Source of the DNA: Clostridiales bacterium
GTDB lineage: Bacteria > Bacillota > Clostridia > Christensenellales > Aristaeellaceae
DNA: 48,690 nt
Assembly (NCBI GenBank): GCA_015056015.1
Contig: SVHD01000015.1
Span: 1-48,690 of the forward strand
Direction of reading: 5' to 3'
A program made the position numbers and the translations under genes. This document shows positions 8,602-16,240 of this stretch, piece by piece. The number at the start of each line of letters is the position of its first letter. Within the stretch, counting starts at the first letter, position 1. The notes under the pieces are model-generated. The model made no database searches and had not been told where the DNA came from. It worked only from the letters and a program-made list of their open reading frames with translations.

Positions 8602-8826
8602 TTAGGCCTCTTCGGTCACTTCGTTCTGCACGGTGGGCAGAGCGCGCTGCACATAGCCGCTGCGCAGGCAACGGGTGCAAACATTCAGACGCATGGGGCG
8701 GCCTTCCACCAGAACGCGAACCTTCTGGACATTGGGAGCCCAGGTGCGGCTGCTCTTGCGGTTGGAATGGCTGACGTTGTGGCCGGTCATCAGGCCCTTT
8801 TCGCACACTTCACAAAACTTGCCCAT
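8602..8826 (-). CDS. rpmB: 50S ribosomal protein L28 (zinc-binding form)
   Basis: Ribosomal protein L28 of the large subunit, 74 residues, slightly longer than the usual 60-65 because of an acidic C-terminal tail. It begins MGKFCEVCEK and retains both Cys pairs (C5/C8 and C50/C53), so this is the zinc-containing (C+) form. GHNVSHSNRKSSRTW and RLNVCTRCLRSG are family motifs. The ATG at 8826 is preceded by a strong GGAGGT site; longer upstream frames are artefacts of the open frame through the promoter. It has its own promoter (8906-8934) and terminator. Confidence 0.96.
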   Translation of the reverse strand: MGKFCEVCEKGLMTGHNVSHSNRKSSRTWAPNVQKVRVLVEGRPMRLNVCTRCLRSGYVQRALPTVQNEVTEEA

Positions 8827-8905
8827 TGTAATTACCTCCCGAGGGGAATTGCTCTTGTGGTGACGCGGCATATACCGCGAAACATCCATAATTGACAGCT
8901 TTAAT

Positions 8906-8934
8906 ATAATATCATATCCAAAGGGAAAATGCAA
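8906..8934 (-). promoter_or_regulatory. Sigma-A-type promoter for rpmB
   Basis: On the minus strand TTGCAT (8934-8929) and TATTAT (8911-8906) are 17 bases apart, about 80 bases before the rpmB start. Confidence 0.7.
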
Positions 8935-9112
8935 GCATTTTTTCAAATAAGATGGAGCTTTCCATGGGCAATCCGGCATTGTTACGGCATTTGTCACAAA
9001 TGCGTAGGAAAATGGTAACATCCTGATGGCGAACCACAAGAAAAACGCGGCGCAGGAACAATGGAAAATGAACTTTTTTTCCGGGGATCGGGCCATTCTG
9101 CCGCCTTTCCTC
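8935..9112. other. Non-coding stretch between divergent promoters of rpmB and murC
   Basis: About 180 bases with no convincing gene. The murC frame is open back to 9026, but the extra 49 codons lack a ribosome site and overlap the murC promoter, so I treat them as untranslated. An imperfect palindrome GCATTTGTCACAAATGC lies at 8987-9003; its role is unknown. Confidence 0.5.
8987..9003. repeat. Short palindrome GCATTTG-TCA-CAAATGC
   Basis: Seven-base arms around a three-base centre. It lies 110 bases upstream of the murC -35 and about 55 bases upstream of the rpmB -35, so it could be an operator for either, or chance. Confidence 0.4.
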
Positions 9113-9142
9113 TTGATATTTCAAGCGGTTTCATCGTATAAT
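9113..9142 (+). promoter_or_regulatory. Sigma-A-type promoter for murC
   Basis: TTGATA (9113-9118) and TATAAT (9137-9142) with an 18-base spacer, 30 bases before the murC ATG. Confidence 0.75.
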
Positions 9143-9172
9143 ATGAAAGGAATTCATTCATTGAGGTGCAGT

Positions 9173-10564
9173 ATGGAAAATATTCGCGATTACCAGGGCA
9201 AGCGCATTCATATGATTGGGATCGGGGGAAGCAGCATGTCCGGCCTGGCGGAAATGCTGCTGAAGGAAGGCTATACGGTAACTGGATCGGATAATGCCAA
9301 TTCCCATGCTGTAGAAAGGCTGCGGGAAATGGGGATTGAGGTGCATGTGGGCCATGCAAAGGAAAATGTGCCGGGCACCGATCTGATGGTTTATTCTGCC
9401 GCCATTTCTGCAGAAAACCCGGAACGGCAGGAAGCGGTGCATCTGGGCATTCCTCAGATGGAAAGATCCACTTTGCTTGGGCAGCTGATGCAGGGGCATG
9501 AAAACGCCATCTGCGTTTCCGGCGCCCATGGGAAAACCACCACTTCATCCATGATTGCCTTTACCCTGCTGGAATGCGGCGTGGATCCCACGGTGCATAT
9601 CGGCGGGCGGCTGGACGCCCTGGGCGGCGGATCCCGGATCGGGAAGAAGGACGTCTTTGTGGCGGAAGCCTGCGAATTCCATGGCAGCTTCCTGGAAATG
9701 CGCCCCACCCAGGCGGTAGTGCTCAATATTGACGCCGATCATCTGGATTATTATCGGGATATCGATCATATTGAAGAGGCCTTTGGCAATTTCCTTTCCC
9801 TGCTGCCTGAAGATGGCATGGCCATCGGATGGGGCGAGGATGAAAGGATCATGCGGCTCTTTTCCAAATTGCCCTGTGAAACGCGCAGCTTTGGCTTGAA
9901 GGAAGAAAACGATTATTATCCCGTCAATCTTACCTATAATGATACCGGCTGCCCCATGTATGATATCGCCTTCCGGGGTGAAATCCTGGGCAGGATTGAA
10001 CTGAGGGTAGCGGGGGAATTCAATGTGCTCAATTCTCTGGCGGCCTTTGCATCCGCCCATGCTGTCGGCGTGGAGGGGGAAAAGGCGGCCCTGGCCCTAT
10101 CCAAATTCGGCGGCGTGCATCGCCGGTTTGAACTGACCGGGCTGATTGACGGGGTGAAAATGTATCACGATTACGGGCATAATCCGGCAGAAATGCGGGC
10201 GGCCCTGAAGGTAGCCAAAATGCAGCATCCCAAGCGCCTGTGGGCGGTGATGCAGCCCCATACCTACAGCCGGGTGAAGAGCCTTTTCAACGATTATCTC
10301 ACCTGCACCGAGGTGGCGGATTTCACCCTGGTAACGGATATTTTTGCCGCCCGGGAAAAGGATCCCGGCGATATCAGAACCGAAATGCTGATTGAAGGCA
10401 TGCGCAAAAACGGTATTGACGCCGTGCATACCCCCACCTTTGATGATACGGAAAAATATCTGCGGGAGCATTGGCAGCCCGGCGATCTGGTATTGACCAT
10501 GGGCTGCGGCAATATCAATCTGCTCAACGAACAAATGCAATTGCACGGGGATACCCAGCGCTGA
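9173..10564 (+). CDS. murC: UDP-N-acetylmuramate--L-alanine ligase
   Basis: MurC joins L-alanine to UDP-MurNAc using ATP, the first step of the peptidoglycan stem peptide, in the cytosol. The 463-residue protein has the N-terminal UDP-binding loop HMIGIGGSSMSGLAEM, the TGSD turn, the ATP loop SGAHGKTTTSSM near residue 118, the NIDADHLDYY segment, and HHY-type H-D-Y-G-H-N-P in the C-terminal domain (YHDYGHNPAEM), followed by QPHTYSR. The ATG at 9173 is set by GAGGTG and by the upstream promoter. It stands alone between its promoter and terminator and is not in a dcw cluster. Confidence 0.96.
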   Translation: MENIRDYQGKRIHMIGIGGSSMSGLAEMLLKEGYTVTGSDNANSHAVERLREMGIEVHVGHAKENVPGTDLMVYSAAISAENPERQEAVHLGIPQMERSTLLGQLMQGHENAICVSGAHGKTTTSSMIAFTLLECGVDPTVHIGGRLDALGGGSRIGKKDVFVAEACEFHGSFLEMRPTQAVVLNIDADHLDYYRDIDHIEEAFGNFLSLLPEDGMAIGWGEDERIMRLFSKLPCETRSFGLKEENDYYPVNLTYNDTGCPMYDIAFRGEILGRIELRVAGEFNVLNSLAAFASAHAVGVEGEKAALALSKFGGVHRRFELTGLIDGVKMYHDYGHNPAEMRAALKVAKMQHPKRLWAVMQPHTYSRVKSLFNDYLTCTEVADFTLVTDIFAAREKDPGDIRTEMLIEGMRKNGIDAVHTPTFDDTEKYLREHWQPGDLVLTMGCGNINLLNEQMQLHGDTQR

Positions 10565-10574
10565 TTTAGTTTTC

Positions 10575-10610
10575 ATGCCGGAAGGGAAAATAACCTTCCG
10601 GTATTTTTTT
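10575..10610 (+). terminator. Terminator after murC
   Basis: CCGGAAGG and CCTTCCGG pair perfectly around a short A-rich loop, followed by TATTTTTTT. The next gene's AGGAGG begins right after the T tract, so read-through could still feed it. Confidence 0.8.
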
Positions 10611-10621
10611 AGGAGGATAAA

Positions 10622-12781
10622 ATGCAGCGTTTTTCAGCATTACTTCCAGAACCTGAAAAAATCAGGCCTGGGAAGGGATATTTACGGATAGACGCCGGCG
10701 CTGCCTGCCGGATTACAGGGGAAAATGCGGCCTGGGCCATGACGCTGGTGAAATATTTATTTGGCGCGCTGTTCGGGAAAACGGATAGAAACGCTCCTTG
10801 CGCGCTTTCCGTTACGGAGGATGCTTCTATTGGCGTTTTCGGGGCATATTGCCTGGAAATCGGCGAAAGAATATCCATCCGGGCTTCCGGAAAGGAAGGC
10901 CTGGCCTGCGCCCTGCAGACCCTCTTTTCCATCGGCAGGAAAACGGAAGCGGGCATGGAATTTCCCTGCTGCAAAATAGAGGACGCCCCTTTTAAACCTC
11001 AGCGCGGTGTGCATTTTTATATGCCGCCTGCGGATCTTGTGGATGATTTTCTCCATCTGCTGGACGCCCTGGCGTCCCTCAAATATAACATGATTATTCT
11101 GGAAACGGGGGGCGGCGTGGAACTGGATCGCCACCCGGAAATCAATGCGGCATGGAAGCGCTTTTGCCGGGAGGCAAGGGAATATCCCGGCGGGCCCCAG
11201 GGGCTGCAGGCATCCGAAGCCTATTGGAAGGATTCCACCCACGTGGAATTATGCGGATCGGGCTGCATTTCCAAGGCCGATGTTCGCCGGATTATTGATC
11301 ATTGCGCCATGCTGGGGATTGAAATTGTGCCGGAAATTCAGGCCCTGAGCCATGCCTATTATCTGACGCTGGCCCATCGGGAAATTGCGGAAAGGCCCTA
11401 TGAGCGCTGGCCCGATTCCTATTGCCCATCCTGCGAGGAAAGCTATCAATTGTATTTTGATGTGGCGGAGGAATTGCTTGATTTATTTCAGCCCAGGCGG
11501 GTTTCCATCGGGCATGATGAGGTGCGTGTTTTGGGGGAATGCCCCAAATGCCGGGAGAAGAGCGGGCATGATCTGCTGGCCTATGATATCAATTGCTTGT
11601 GGGATTTTTATCAGAAGCGGGGAATTCAGATCATGATGTGGGGCGAAATGCTGCAAAACCACATCAACTGGAAGGGCGTGCCTTCGGGCGGAATCGGCGT
11701 GCCAAAGCAGAAGGACGCCTATGGCCGTCCCTATCAATTGCCCGCCACATATGAAGCAGCCGGAAAAATATCCCGGGATATTCTGATGATTGACTGGCAA
11801 TATTCCATGGCCAACGATACGGAAAATGAATTTGCCCAGAAGGGCTTTCAGGAGATCTTTGGCAATTTCCGCGGCTCCCAGATTTGCGGCTGGGAAAGGC
11901 GGAGCAGAAATGAAAATGTTCTGGGGGCGGAGGTATCCACCTGGTGCGTGCCCAATGCATACGAACTGGGCTTTAACGGCTGGCTGTATGAATTGGTGTT
12001 TTCCGCCATGGTGCTCTGGCGGCAGGATTACACAGATGAAAAACGGGCAGAATTTGATCGGCTGACGGCGGATTATCTGCCGCTTTTGCAGGAAAAACTC
12101 AGCGGAGAGCGCTGTTTTGACGGAAGCCTGTCCACACTGGCCCAAATGGCGGTGGTTCCCGGTGAAAAAAAGAAAATCGGGTATCGATGCGGAAGTATCC
12201 GGGAGGATGCGGCAAGGGCTGCTTATGCCGGCGGGCTTACGCCCTTGAAAGAAGGAGAAGAATTGATAATAGAGGGCAGGGCCCAATCCATCGTTTTTTT
12301 CCATGCGGCCCGGCAGCCGCTGCCCCAAAGGATTACCACCTGGAATTTCCGGGATCGGGTGGAACGGATTGCGGCCCAGTATATGATTCGCTACGAGGAT
12401 GGGCTGAGCATTAATTGCCCGGTGGAATTTGGCGCGGCAGGGGATTATGGCGTGGCGCTTGGGGATTTTTCAGGGAAAAGCGGCTTTGAAATGCCCAGCG
12501 CATACGGCGATGCGCCAAGCGATATTGACAATCAGAATACAGTGGATGAAGATCATATGCAGCCTTCACCGCTTGTGAATCCGAAGGATCCCTGGCGGGG
12601 CGCCGCCCTGGCCGCATGCCGCTATGCAGAATTGGATACGCCGGAGGGAAGCCGCATCCTCTATGCCTGCGAATGGAAAAATCCCTGTCCGGAAAGAAGA
12701 ATTCAATCCATCGGCGTCCGCCAGGAAGGGGCGTCGCCGGTAGAGGCCTGTCTCTTCGCAGCCGCCCTGACCAATGAATGA
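10622..12781 (+). CDS. Glycoside hydrolase family 20-like protein (beta-N-acetylhexosaminidase type)
   Basis: A 719-residue cytosolic protein with a GH20 layout: an N-terminal GH20b-like alpha/beta domain (about 1-120), then a TIM barrel beginning FKPQRGVHFYMP. The catalytic Asp-Glu pair is D299-E300 in VSIGHDEVRV, preceded by EIVPEIQALSH and followed by IMMWGEML. After about residue 480 there is a C-terminal region of some 230 residues I cannot assign; it includes a beta-rich segment. There is no signal peptide, so the substrate must be imported. The start follows AGGAGG by six bases. A Cys-rich insert (YCPSCEES, ECPKCREKSG) near the active site is unusual and might bind metal. Sugar-processing genes follow. 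Confidence 0.85.
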   Translation: MQRFSALLPEPEKIRPGKGYLRIDAGAACRITGENAAWAMTLVKYLFGALFGKTDRNAPCALSVTEDASIGVFGAYCLEIGERISIRASGKEGLACALQTLFSIGRKTEAGMEFPCCKIEDAPFKPQRGVHFYMPPADLVDDFLHLLDALASLKYNMIILETGGGVELDRHPEINAAWKRFCREAREYPGGPQGLQASEAYWKDSTHVELCGSGCISKADVRRIIDHCAMLGIEIVPEIQALSHAYYLTLAHREIAERPYERWPDSYCPSCEESYQLYFDVAEELLDLFQPRRVSIGHDEVRVLGECPKCREKSGHDLLAYDINCLWDFYQKRGIQIMMWGEMLQNHINWKGVPSGGIGVPKQKDAYGRPYQLPATYEAAGKISRDILMIDWQYSMANDTENEFAQKGFQEIFGNFRGSQICGWERRSRNENVLGAEVSTWCVPNAYELGFNGWLYELVFSAMVLWRQDYTDEKRAEFDRLTADYLPLLQEKLSGERCFDGSLSTLAQMAVVPGEKKKIGYRCGSIREDAARAAYAGGLTPLKEGEELIIEGRAQSIVFFHAARQPLPQRITTWNFRDRVERIAAQYMIRYEDGLSINCPVEFGAAGDYGVALGDFSGKSGFEMPSAYGDAPSDIDNQNTVDEDHMQPSPLVNPKDPWRGAALAACRYAELDTPEGSRILYACEWKNPCPERRIQSIGVRQEGASPVEACLFAAALTNE

Positions 12782-12790
12782 TTTGCATGC

Positions 12791-12818
12791 AGCCGCCTGA
12801 AAACAGGCGGCTTTTTTC
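12791..12818 (+). terminator. Terminator after the GH20 gene
   Basis: GCCGCCTG-AAAA-CAGGCGGC followed by T6; perfect eight-base stem. Confidence 0.9.
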
Positions 12819-12888
12819 AACAATCAGAAAAAATACAGAAAAAGCTGGGAATTCAAGAAAATAAACGGATCAGAACGGCTTTTTTCAC

Positions 12889-12917
12889 TTGAAATATCAG
12901 GAGAAAAAAGGTAAAAT
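12889..12917 (+). promoter_or_regulatory. Promoter for the isomerase/dehydrogenase operon
   Basis: TTGAAA (12889-12894) and TAAAAT (12912-12917) with a 17-base spacer, before the sugar isomerase gene. Confidence 0.65.
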
Positions 12918-12949
12918 ATAAGAAAGAAAAATGGAGAGGAATGAGCATT

Positions 12950-13711
12950 ATGCAAATTGGTGCGCAATTATACACTATCAGAAATTTCACCCAGACTGAA
13001 GCGGATTTTGCCCGGTCCATGGAAAAAATTGCAAAGATTGGCTATAAGGTGGTTCAGGTTTCCGCAATCGGCCCTATCGAGGCCAAGAAAGTCAAGGCTA
13101 TTTGCGATGCCAACGGCCTGAAAATCGCCCTGACCCATATTCCCGAAGTGAAGCTGATGAATAATCTGGATGCAGTGATCGAAGATCATCAGATCTATGA
13201 TTGCAAATATATTGGCCTTGGCGCCATGTCCGAAAAATACCGGGGCGCCGATTGGCTGGATTATTTTGCAGAGGATTTCACCCCTGTTGCAGAAAAAATC
13301 AAGGCCGCCGGCATGAAATTCATGTATCATAATCATAGTTTTGAATTTGTGCATCTGCCCTGCGGCAAGACAATCATGGATGCGCTGCTGGAAAAAATGC
13401 CCGCTGATTTGATGGGCATTACTGCCGATACCTATTGGCTGCAGATTGCGGGCGTGGATGTGAATGCCTGGATGGCTTCCCATGCCGATCGGCTGCCCTG
13501 CATCCATCTGAAGGATTTGGTGCCCGCCAGCTTTGAAACGCGCATGGCGGCGGTTGGCCAGGGCAATATCAATTTCCCTGCCATTCTGGATACCGTAAGC
13601 AAAAACGGCGTGACCGAATATGCGCTGGTGGAACAGGATAATTGCTATGGAGAATCTCCCTTCGAATGCCTGAAGAAGAGCTATGATCATCTGAAAAAAC
13701 TGGGTTACTGA
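12950..13711 (+). CDS. Sugar phosphate isomerase/epimerase (xylose isomerase-like TIM barrel)
   Basis: A 253-residue TIM-barrel protein of the AP endonuclease 2/xylose isomerase-like group (IolE/IolI/YcjR type). It begins QIGAQLYTIRNF and shows the metal-site segments MYHNHSFEF, ITADTYWLQIAG, CIHLKDL and a final VEQD, which carry the His, Asp and Glu ligands. GGAGAGGA runs directly up to an ATG at 12941, too close to use, so the ATG at 12950, nine bases further, is preferred. It is followed by two Gfo/Idh/MocA dehydrogenases, a set typical of oxidation and epimerisation of inositol-like or keto-sugar intermediates. The exact substrate is not readable. Confidence 0.88.
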   Translation: MQIGAQLYTIRNFTQTEADFARSMEKIAKIGYKVVQVSAIGPIEAKKVKAICDANGLKIALTHIPEVKLMNNLDAVIEDHQIYDCKYIGLGAMSEKYRGADWLDYFAEDFTPVAEKIKAAGMKFMYHNHSFEFVHLPCGKTIMDALLEKMPADLMGITADTYWLQIAGVDVNAWMASHADRLPCIHLKDLVPASFETRMAAVGQGNINFPAILDTVSKNGVTEYALVEQDNCYGESPFECLKKSYDHLKKLGY

Positions 13712-13739
13712 TTCATCAATATAGAGGAGGATAATTAAC

Positions 13740-14894
13740 ATGGAAAAGATTCGTCTGGGCGTCATTGGCGTAGGCAACATGGGCTCCGGTCATATTAACA
13801 ACATCAAAGCGGGCAAGTGCCCCGAAATCGAAGTGGTGGCCGTGGCTGATCGCCGGGAATCCCGCCGGGAATGGTGCAAGGAAAACATCCCCACCGCGCA
13901 GATTTTCAATGAAGGCGAAGATCTGATCAAGGCCGGCGTTTGCGACGCCGTGCTCATTGCCACCCCTCATTATCAGCATCCTCCGCTGGCCCAGCTGGCC
14001 CTGGAAAACGGCCTGCACGTGATGGTGGAAAAGCCCGCCGGCGTTTACACCCTGCAGGTTCGCGAAATGATGGCCACTGCCGACGCGCATCCCGATAAGA
14101 CCTTCGGCATGATGTTCAATCAGCGCACCAATTGCGTCTACCGCAAGCTGAAGGAAATGCTGGAAAATGGCGAACTGGGCGAAATCAAGCGCGTATCCTG
14201 GCTGATTACCGACTGGTATCGCACCCAGAATTATTATGATTCCGGCGCCTGGCGGGCCACCTGGGCCGGCGAAGGCGGCGGCGTGCTGATGAATCAGTGC
14301 CCCCATCAGCTGGATCTGCTCACCTGGCTGTGCGGCATGCCCAAGAAGGTTCGCGCTTTCTGCCATGCCGGCAAATGGCATGACATCGAAGTGGAAGACG
14401 ATGTGACCTGCTACATGGAATTTGAAAACGGTGCTACCGGCGTTTTCGTTACCACCACCGGCGACGCCCCCGGCACCAACCGCCTGGAAATCACCGGCAC
14501 CAAGGGCAAGATCGTCTGCGAAAAGGGCGAATTGATCTTTGATAAACTGGAAGTGGATGAACGTGAGTGGTGCGTCAAAGCCGAAGACGGCTTCCATAAG
14601 CCCCCCATGCAGACCGTGAATGTGGAAACCGACGGCGAAAATATTCAGCATCCCGCCGTTCTCAACGCCTTTGCCGCCAATATTCTCCGCGGCGAAAAGC
14701 TGGTGGCCGATGGACGGGAAGGCATCAATGGCCTGATGCTGGCCAATGCCATGTTCCTCTCTTCCTGGACGGATGCCACCGTATCCCTGCCCATCGATGA
14801 ACAGAAATTCTACGATATGCTGATGGAAAAATGCAAGACTTCCCGGCATAAGGAAGAAGTGGATAAGACCTTCTCCACCGAGGGCACCTATTAA
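13740..14894 (+). CDS. Gfo/Idh/MocA family NAD(P)-dependent oxidoreductase
   Basis: A 384-residue sugar or cyclitol dehydrogenase. The N-terminal Rossmann motif is GVIGVGNMGSGH, followed by AVADRRESR, the ATPHYQHPPLA segment and the family motif MVEKPAG. The second domain has GGVLMNQCPHQLDLLTWLCG with the catalytic-type His and Asp. AGGAGG precedes the ATG. It lies 28 bases after the isomerase and 20 bases before a second member of the same family. The two are only distantly alike, so they are not a recent duplication. Codon choice is strongly C-ending compared with neighbours, suggesting high expression. Confidence 0.93.
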   Translation: MEKIRLGVIGVGNMGSGHINNIKAGKCPEIEVVAVADRRESRREWCKENIPTAQIFNEGEDLIKAGVCDAVLIATPHYQHPPLAQLALENGLHVMVEKPAGVYTLQVREMMATADAHPDKTFGMMFNQRTNCVYRKLKEMLENGELGEIKRVSWLITDWYRTQNYYDSGAWRATWAGEGGGVLMNQCPHQLDLLTWLCGMPKKVRAFCHAGKWHDIEVEDDVTCYMEFENGATGVFVTTTGDAPGTNRLEITGTKGKIVCEKGELIFDKLEVDEREWCVKAEDGFHKPPMQTVNVETDGENIQHPAVLNAFAANILRGEKLVADGREGINGLMLANAMFLSSWTDATVSLPIDEQKFYDMLMEKCKTSRHKEEVDKTFSTEGTY

Positions 14895-14914
14895 TTTTGA
14901 AAGGAAGCATTACG

Positions 14915-15904
14915 ATGTATCGTGTTGGCATTATCGGCTGCGGCGGAATTGCCCAAGTGCACGCCGCATCTTTGTCCAAACTCCCCCAGATTCAACTGAT
15001 CGCCTGCGCCGATATTCGCAAGGAACGGGCGGACGCCATGGCGGAAAAATATGGCTGTAATGCCTATGCCTCCATGGAAGAATTGCTGGAAAAAGAAACG
15101 GTGGATGTGGTGCATCTTTGCACCCCTCATTATCTGCATGCGCCCATGGCCCTGATGGCCGCGAAGAAGGGCATTGCCGTCTTTACGGAAAAGCCTCCGG
15201 TAATCAGCTGGGAGCAGTGGGCACTGCTGGAGGAGGCCGCTTCGCTGGTGCCTTTGGGCGTTTGCTTCCAGAATCGGTATAATCTGAATGTGCGGGAAGC
15301 TGAAAGGATCATTGCTTCCGGTGAATATGGCGCTCTCAAGGGCGGCCGCGGCTTTGTTACCTGGCATCGCGAAGCGCCCTATTATGTGGAAAGCGGCTGG
15401 CGCGGCACTTGGGAAACCGAGGGCGGCGGCGCGCTGATCAATCAATCCATCCATACCCTGGATTTGATGGTGCGTTTGCTGGGCAAAGCGGACGCTGTGG
15501 ATTGCTATATGACCAATCGCCATCTCAAAGGCGTGATCGAAGTGGAAGATACCGTGGATGCTTATCTGACCCTGGATGGCAAAACGGCCCTCTTCTATGC
15601 CACCACCGCCTACAGCGATGACGCCCCTGTGCAGATTGAACTGCATTTTGAAAAGGCGACCATCCTGCTGGTGGGCACCGATCAATTGGAAATCCGCACC
15701 GCGGAAGGAACCGAAACGAAAACCTTCCAGGCCACGGAAGCCCTGGGCAAGGGCTACTGGGGCAATGGGCATCTCGTTTGCATCGGCGATTTCTATGATA
15801 GCCTGACCGAAAAGCGCGCCTATCAGAATGATTTGGCCTCCGTCAAAAATACGGTGGACGTGATGCTGAAAATGTATGAACAGGGCAAGCAGCATCTGAA
15901 GTAA
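14915..15904 (+). CDS. Second Gfo/Idh/MocA family oxidoreductase
   Basis: A 329-residue protein with Rossmann motif GIIGCGGIAQVHA, the LCTPHYLHAPMA segment, FTEKPPV, and GGALINQSIHTLDLMVRLLG in the C-terminal domain. The ATG at 14915 follows AAAGGAAG by about nine bases; a TTG at 14897 is in frame but unnecessary. As the last gene of the isomerase operon it probably handles another step of the same pathway, for example reduction after the first dehydrogenase oxidises the sugar. Substrate unknown. Confidence 0.93.
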   Translation: MYRVGIIGCGGIAQVHAASLSKLPQIQLIACADIRKERADAMAEKYGCNAYASMEELLEKETVDVVHLCTPHYLHAPMALMAAKKGIAVFTEKPPVISWEQWALLEEAASLVPLGVCFQNRYNLNVREAERIIASGEYGALKGGRGFVTWHREAPYYVESGWRGTWETEGGGALINQSIHTLDLMVRLLGKADAVDCYMTNRHLKGVIEVEDTVDAYLTLDGKTALFYATTAYSDDAPVQIELHFEKATILLVGTDQLEIRTAEGTETKTFQATEALGKGYWGNGHLVCIGDFYDSLTEKRAYQNDLASVKNTVDVMLKMYEQGKQHLK

Positions 15905-15918
15905 AAATGATTTGCATT

Positions 15919-15962
15919 GCGAAAGGGACTTTCTTTTCAAAAGAAAGTCCCTCTCGTTTTAT
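15919..15962 (+). terminator. Long hairpin ending the oxidoreductase operon
   Basis: CGAAAGGGACTTTCTTTT pairs with AAAAGAAAGTCCCTCTCG over almost its whole length with one mismatch, then TTTT. It resembles the stem part of the dispersed repeat family but lacks the TTTCTTGG block. Confidence 0.7.
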
Positions 15963-15976
15963 CTGAAATTAACGCT

Positions 15977-16014
15977 GGGGAAAGCATTCTTTGGTTACAA
16001 AGAATGATCCCTTC
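15977..16014. repeat. Degenerate stem-loop related to the dispersed repeat family
   Basis: CATTCTTTG-GTTA-CAAAGAATG is a perfect nine-base inner stem; the outer GGGGAAAG / ATCCCTT arms no longer pair well. The inner stem matches the tops of the copies at 16131 and 38771. Confidence 0.65.
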
Positions 16015-16103
16015 GTTTGCTTATCTAAACTCTATGTCGGATGTATCGGATGTTTATTGAAAACAGCCACTGGCATTCGAGGAATAAAGGAAGGATTTGA
16101 AGT

Positions 16104-16172
16104 ATCCAGGATATCTTTCTTGGAAGGGGGATGGGGAAACCGTTCTTTGGATACAAAGAATGGTTTCCCCAT
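16104..16172 (+). repeat. Dispersed intergenic stem-loop repeat, copy 1
   Basis: TCCAGG, then CTTTCTTGGAAGGGGG, then a 19-base-pair stem ATGGGGAAACC-G-TTCTTTG / CAAAGAA-T-GGTTTCCCCAT closed by a loop of four or fewer bases. Other copies are at 36993, 38746, 40108, 40334 and 44163. Confidence 0.85.
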
Positions 16173-16187
16173 ATTATATAAAAATAA

Positions 16188-16225
16188 CGGGCGGGGCCTT
16201 CTTTTTTAAAAGAAGGCCCCGCCCG
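16188..16225 (-). terminator. GC-rich hairpin, probable terminator of the SH3b gene
   Basis: CGGGCGGGGCCTTCTTTT and AAAAGAAGGCCCCGCCCG form a perfect 18-base-pair stem with a two-base centre. It lies 16 bases past the SH3b gene stop on the minus strand and is followed there by TTATTTTTAT. Confidence 0.75.
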
Positions 16226-16240
16226 CAAATACGATAACAC

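Noticed and set aside
9026-9172. N-terminal extension of murC by 49 codons
   Set aside because: It crosses the TTGATA/TATAAT promoter, has no ribosome site and no similarity to MurC; the ATG at 9173 with GAGGTG is better.
13740-15904. Recent tandem duplication of the two Gfo/Idh genes
   Set aside because: They share only family motifs, differ in length (384 and 329 residues), and their DNA is dissimilar.
15905-16240. CRISPR array or small gene in the hairpin-rich gap
   Set aside because: The repeats are palindromic, unequal in length and irregularly spaced without spacers; the only open frame (15991-16209) runs through the stems and has no ribosome site.
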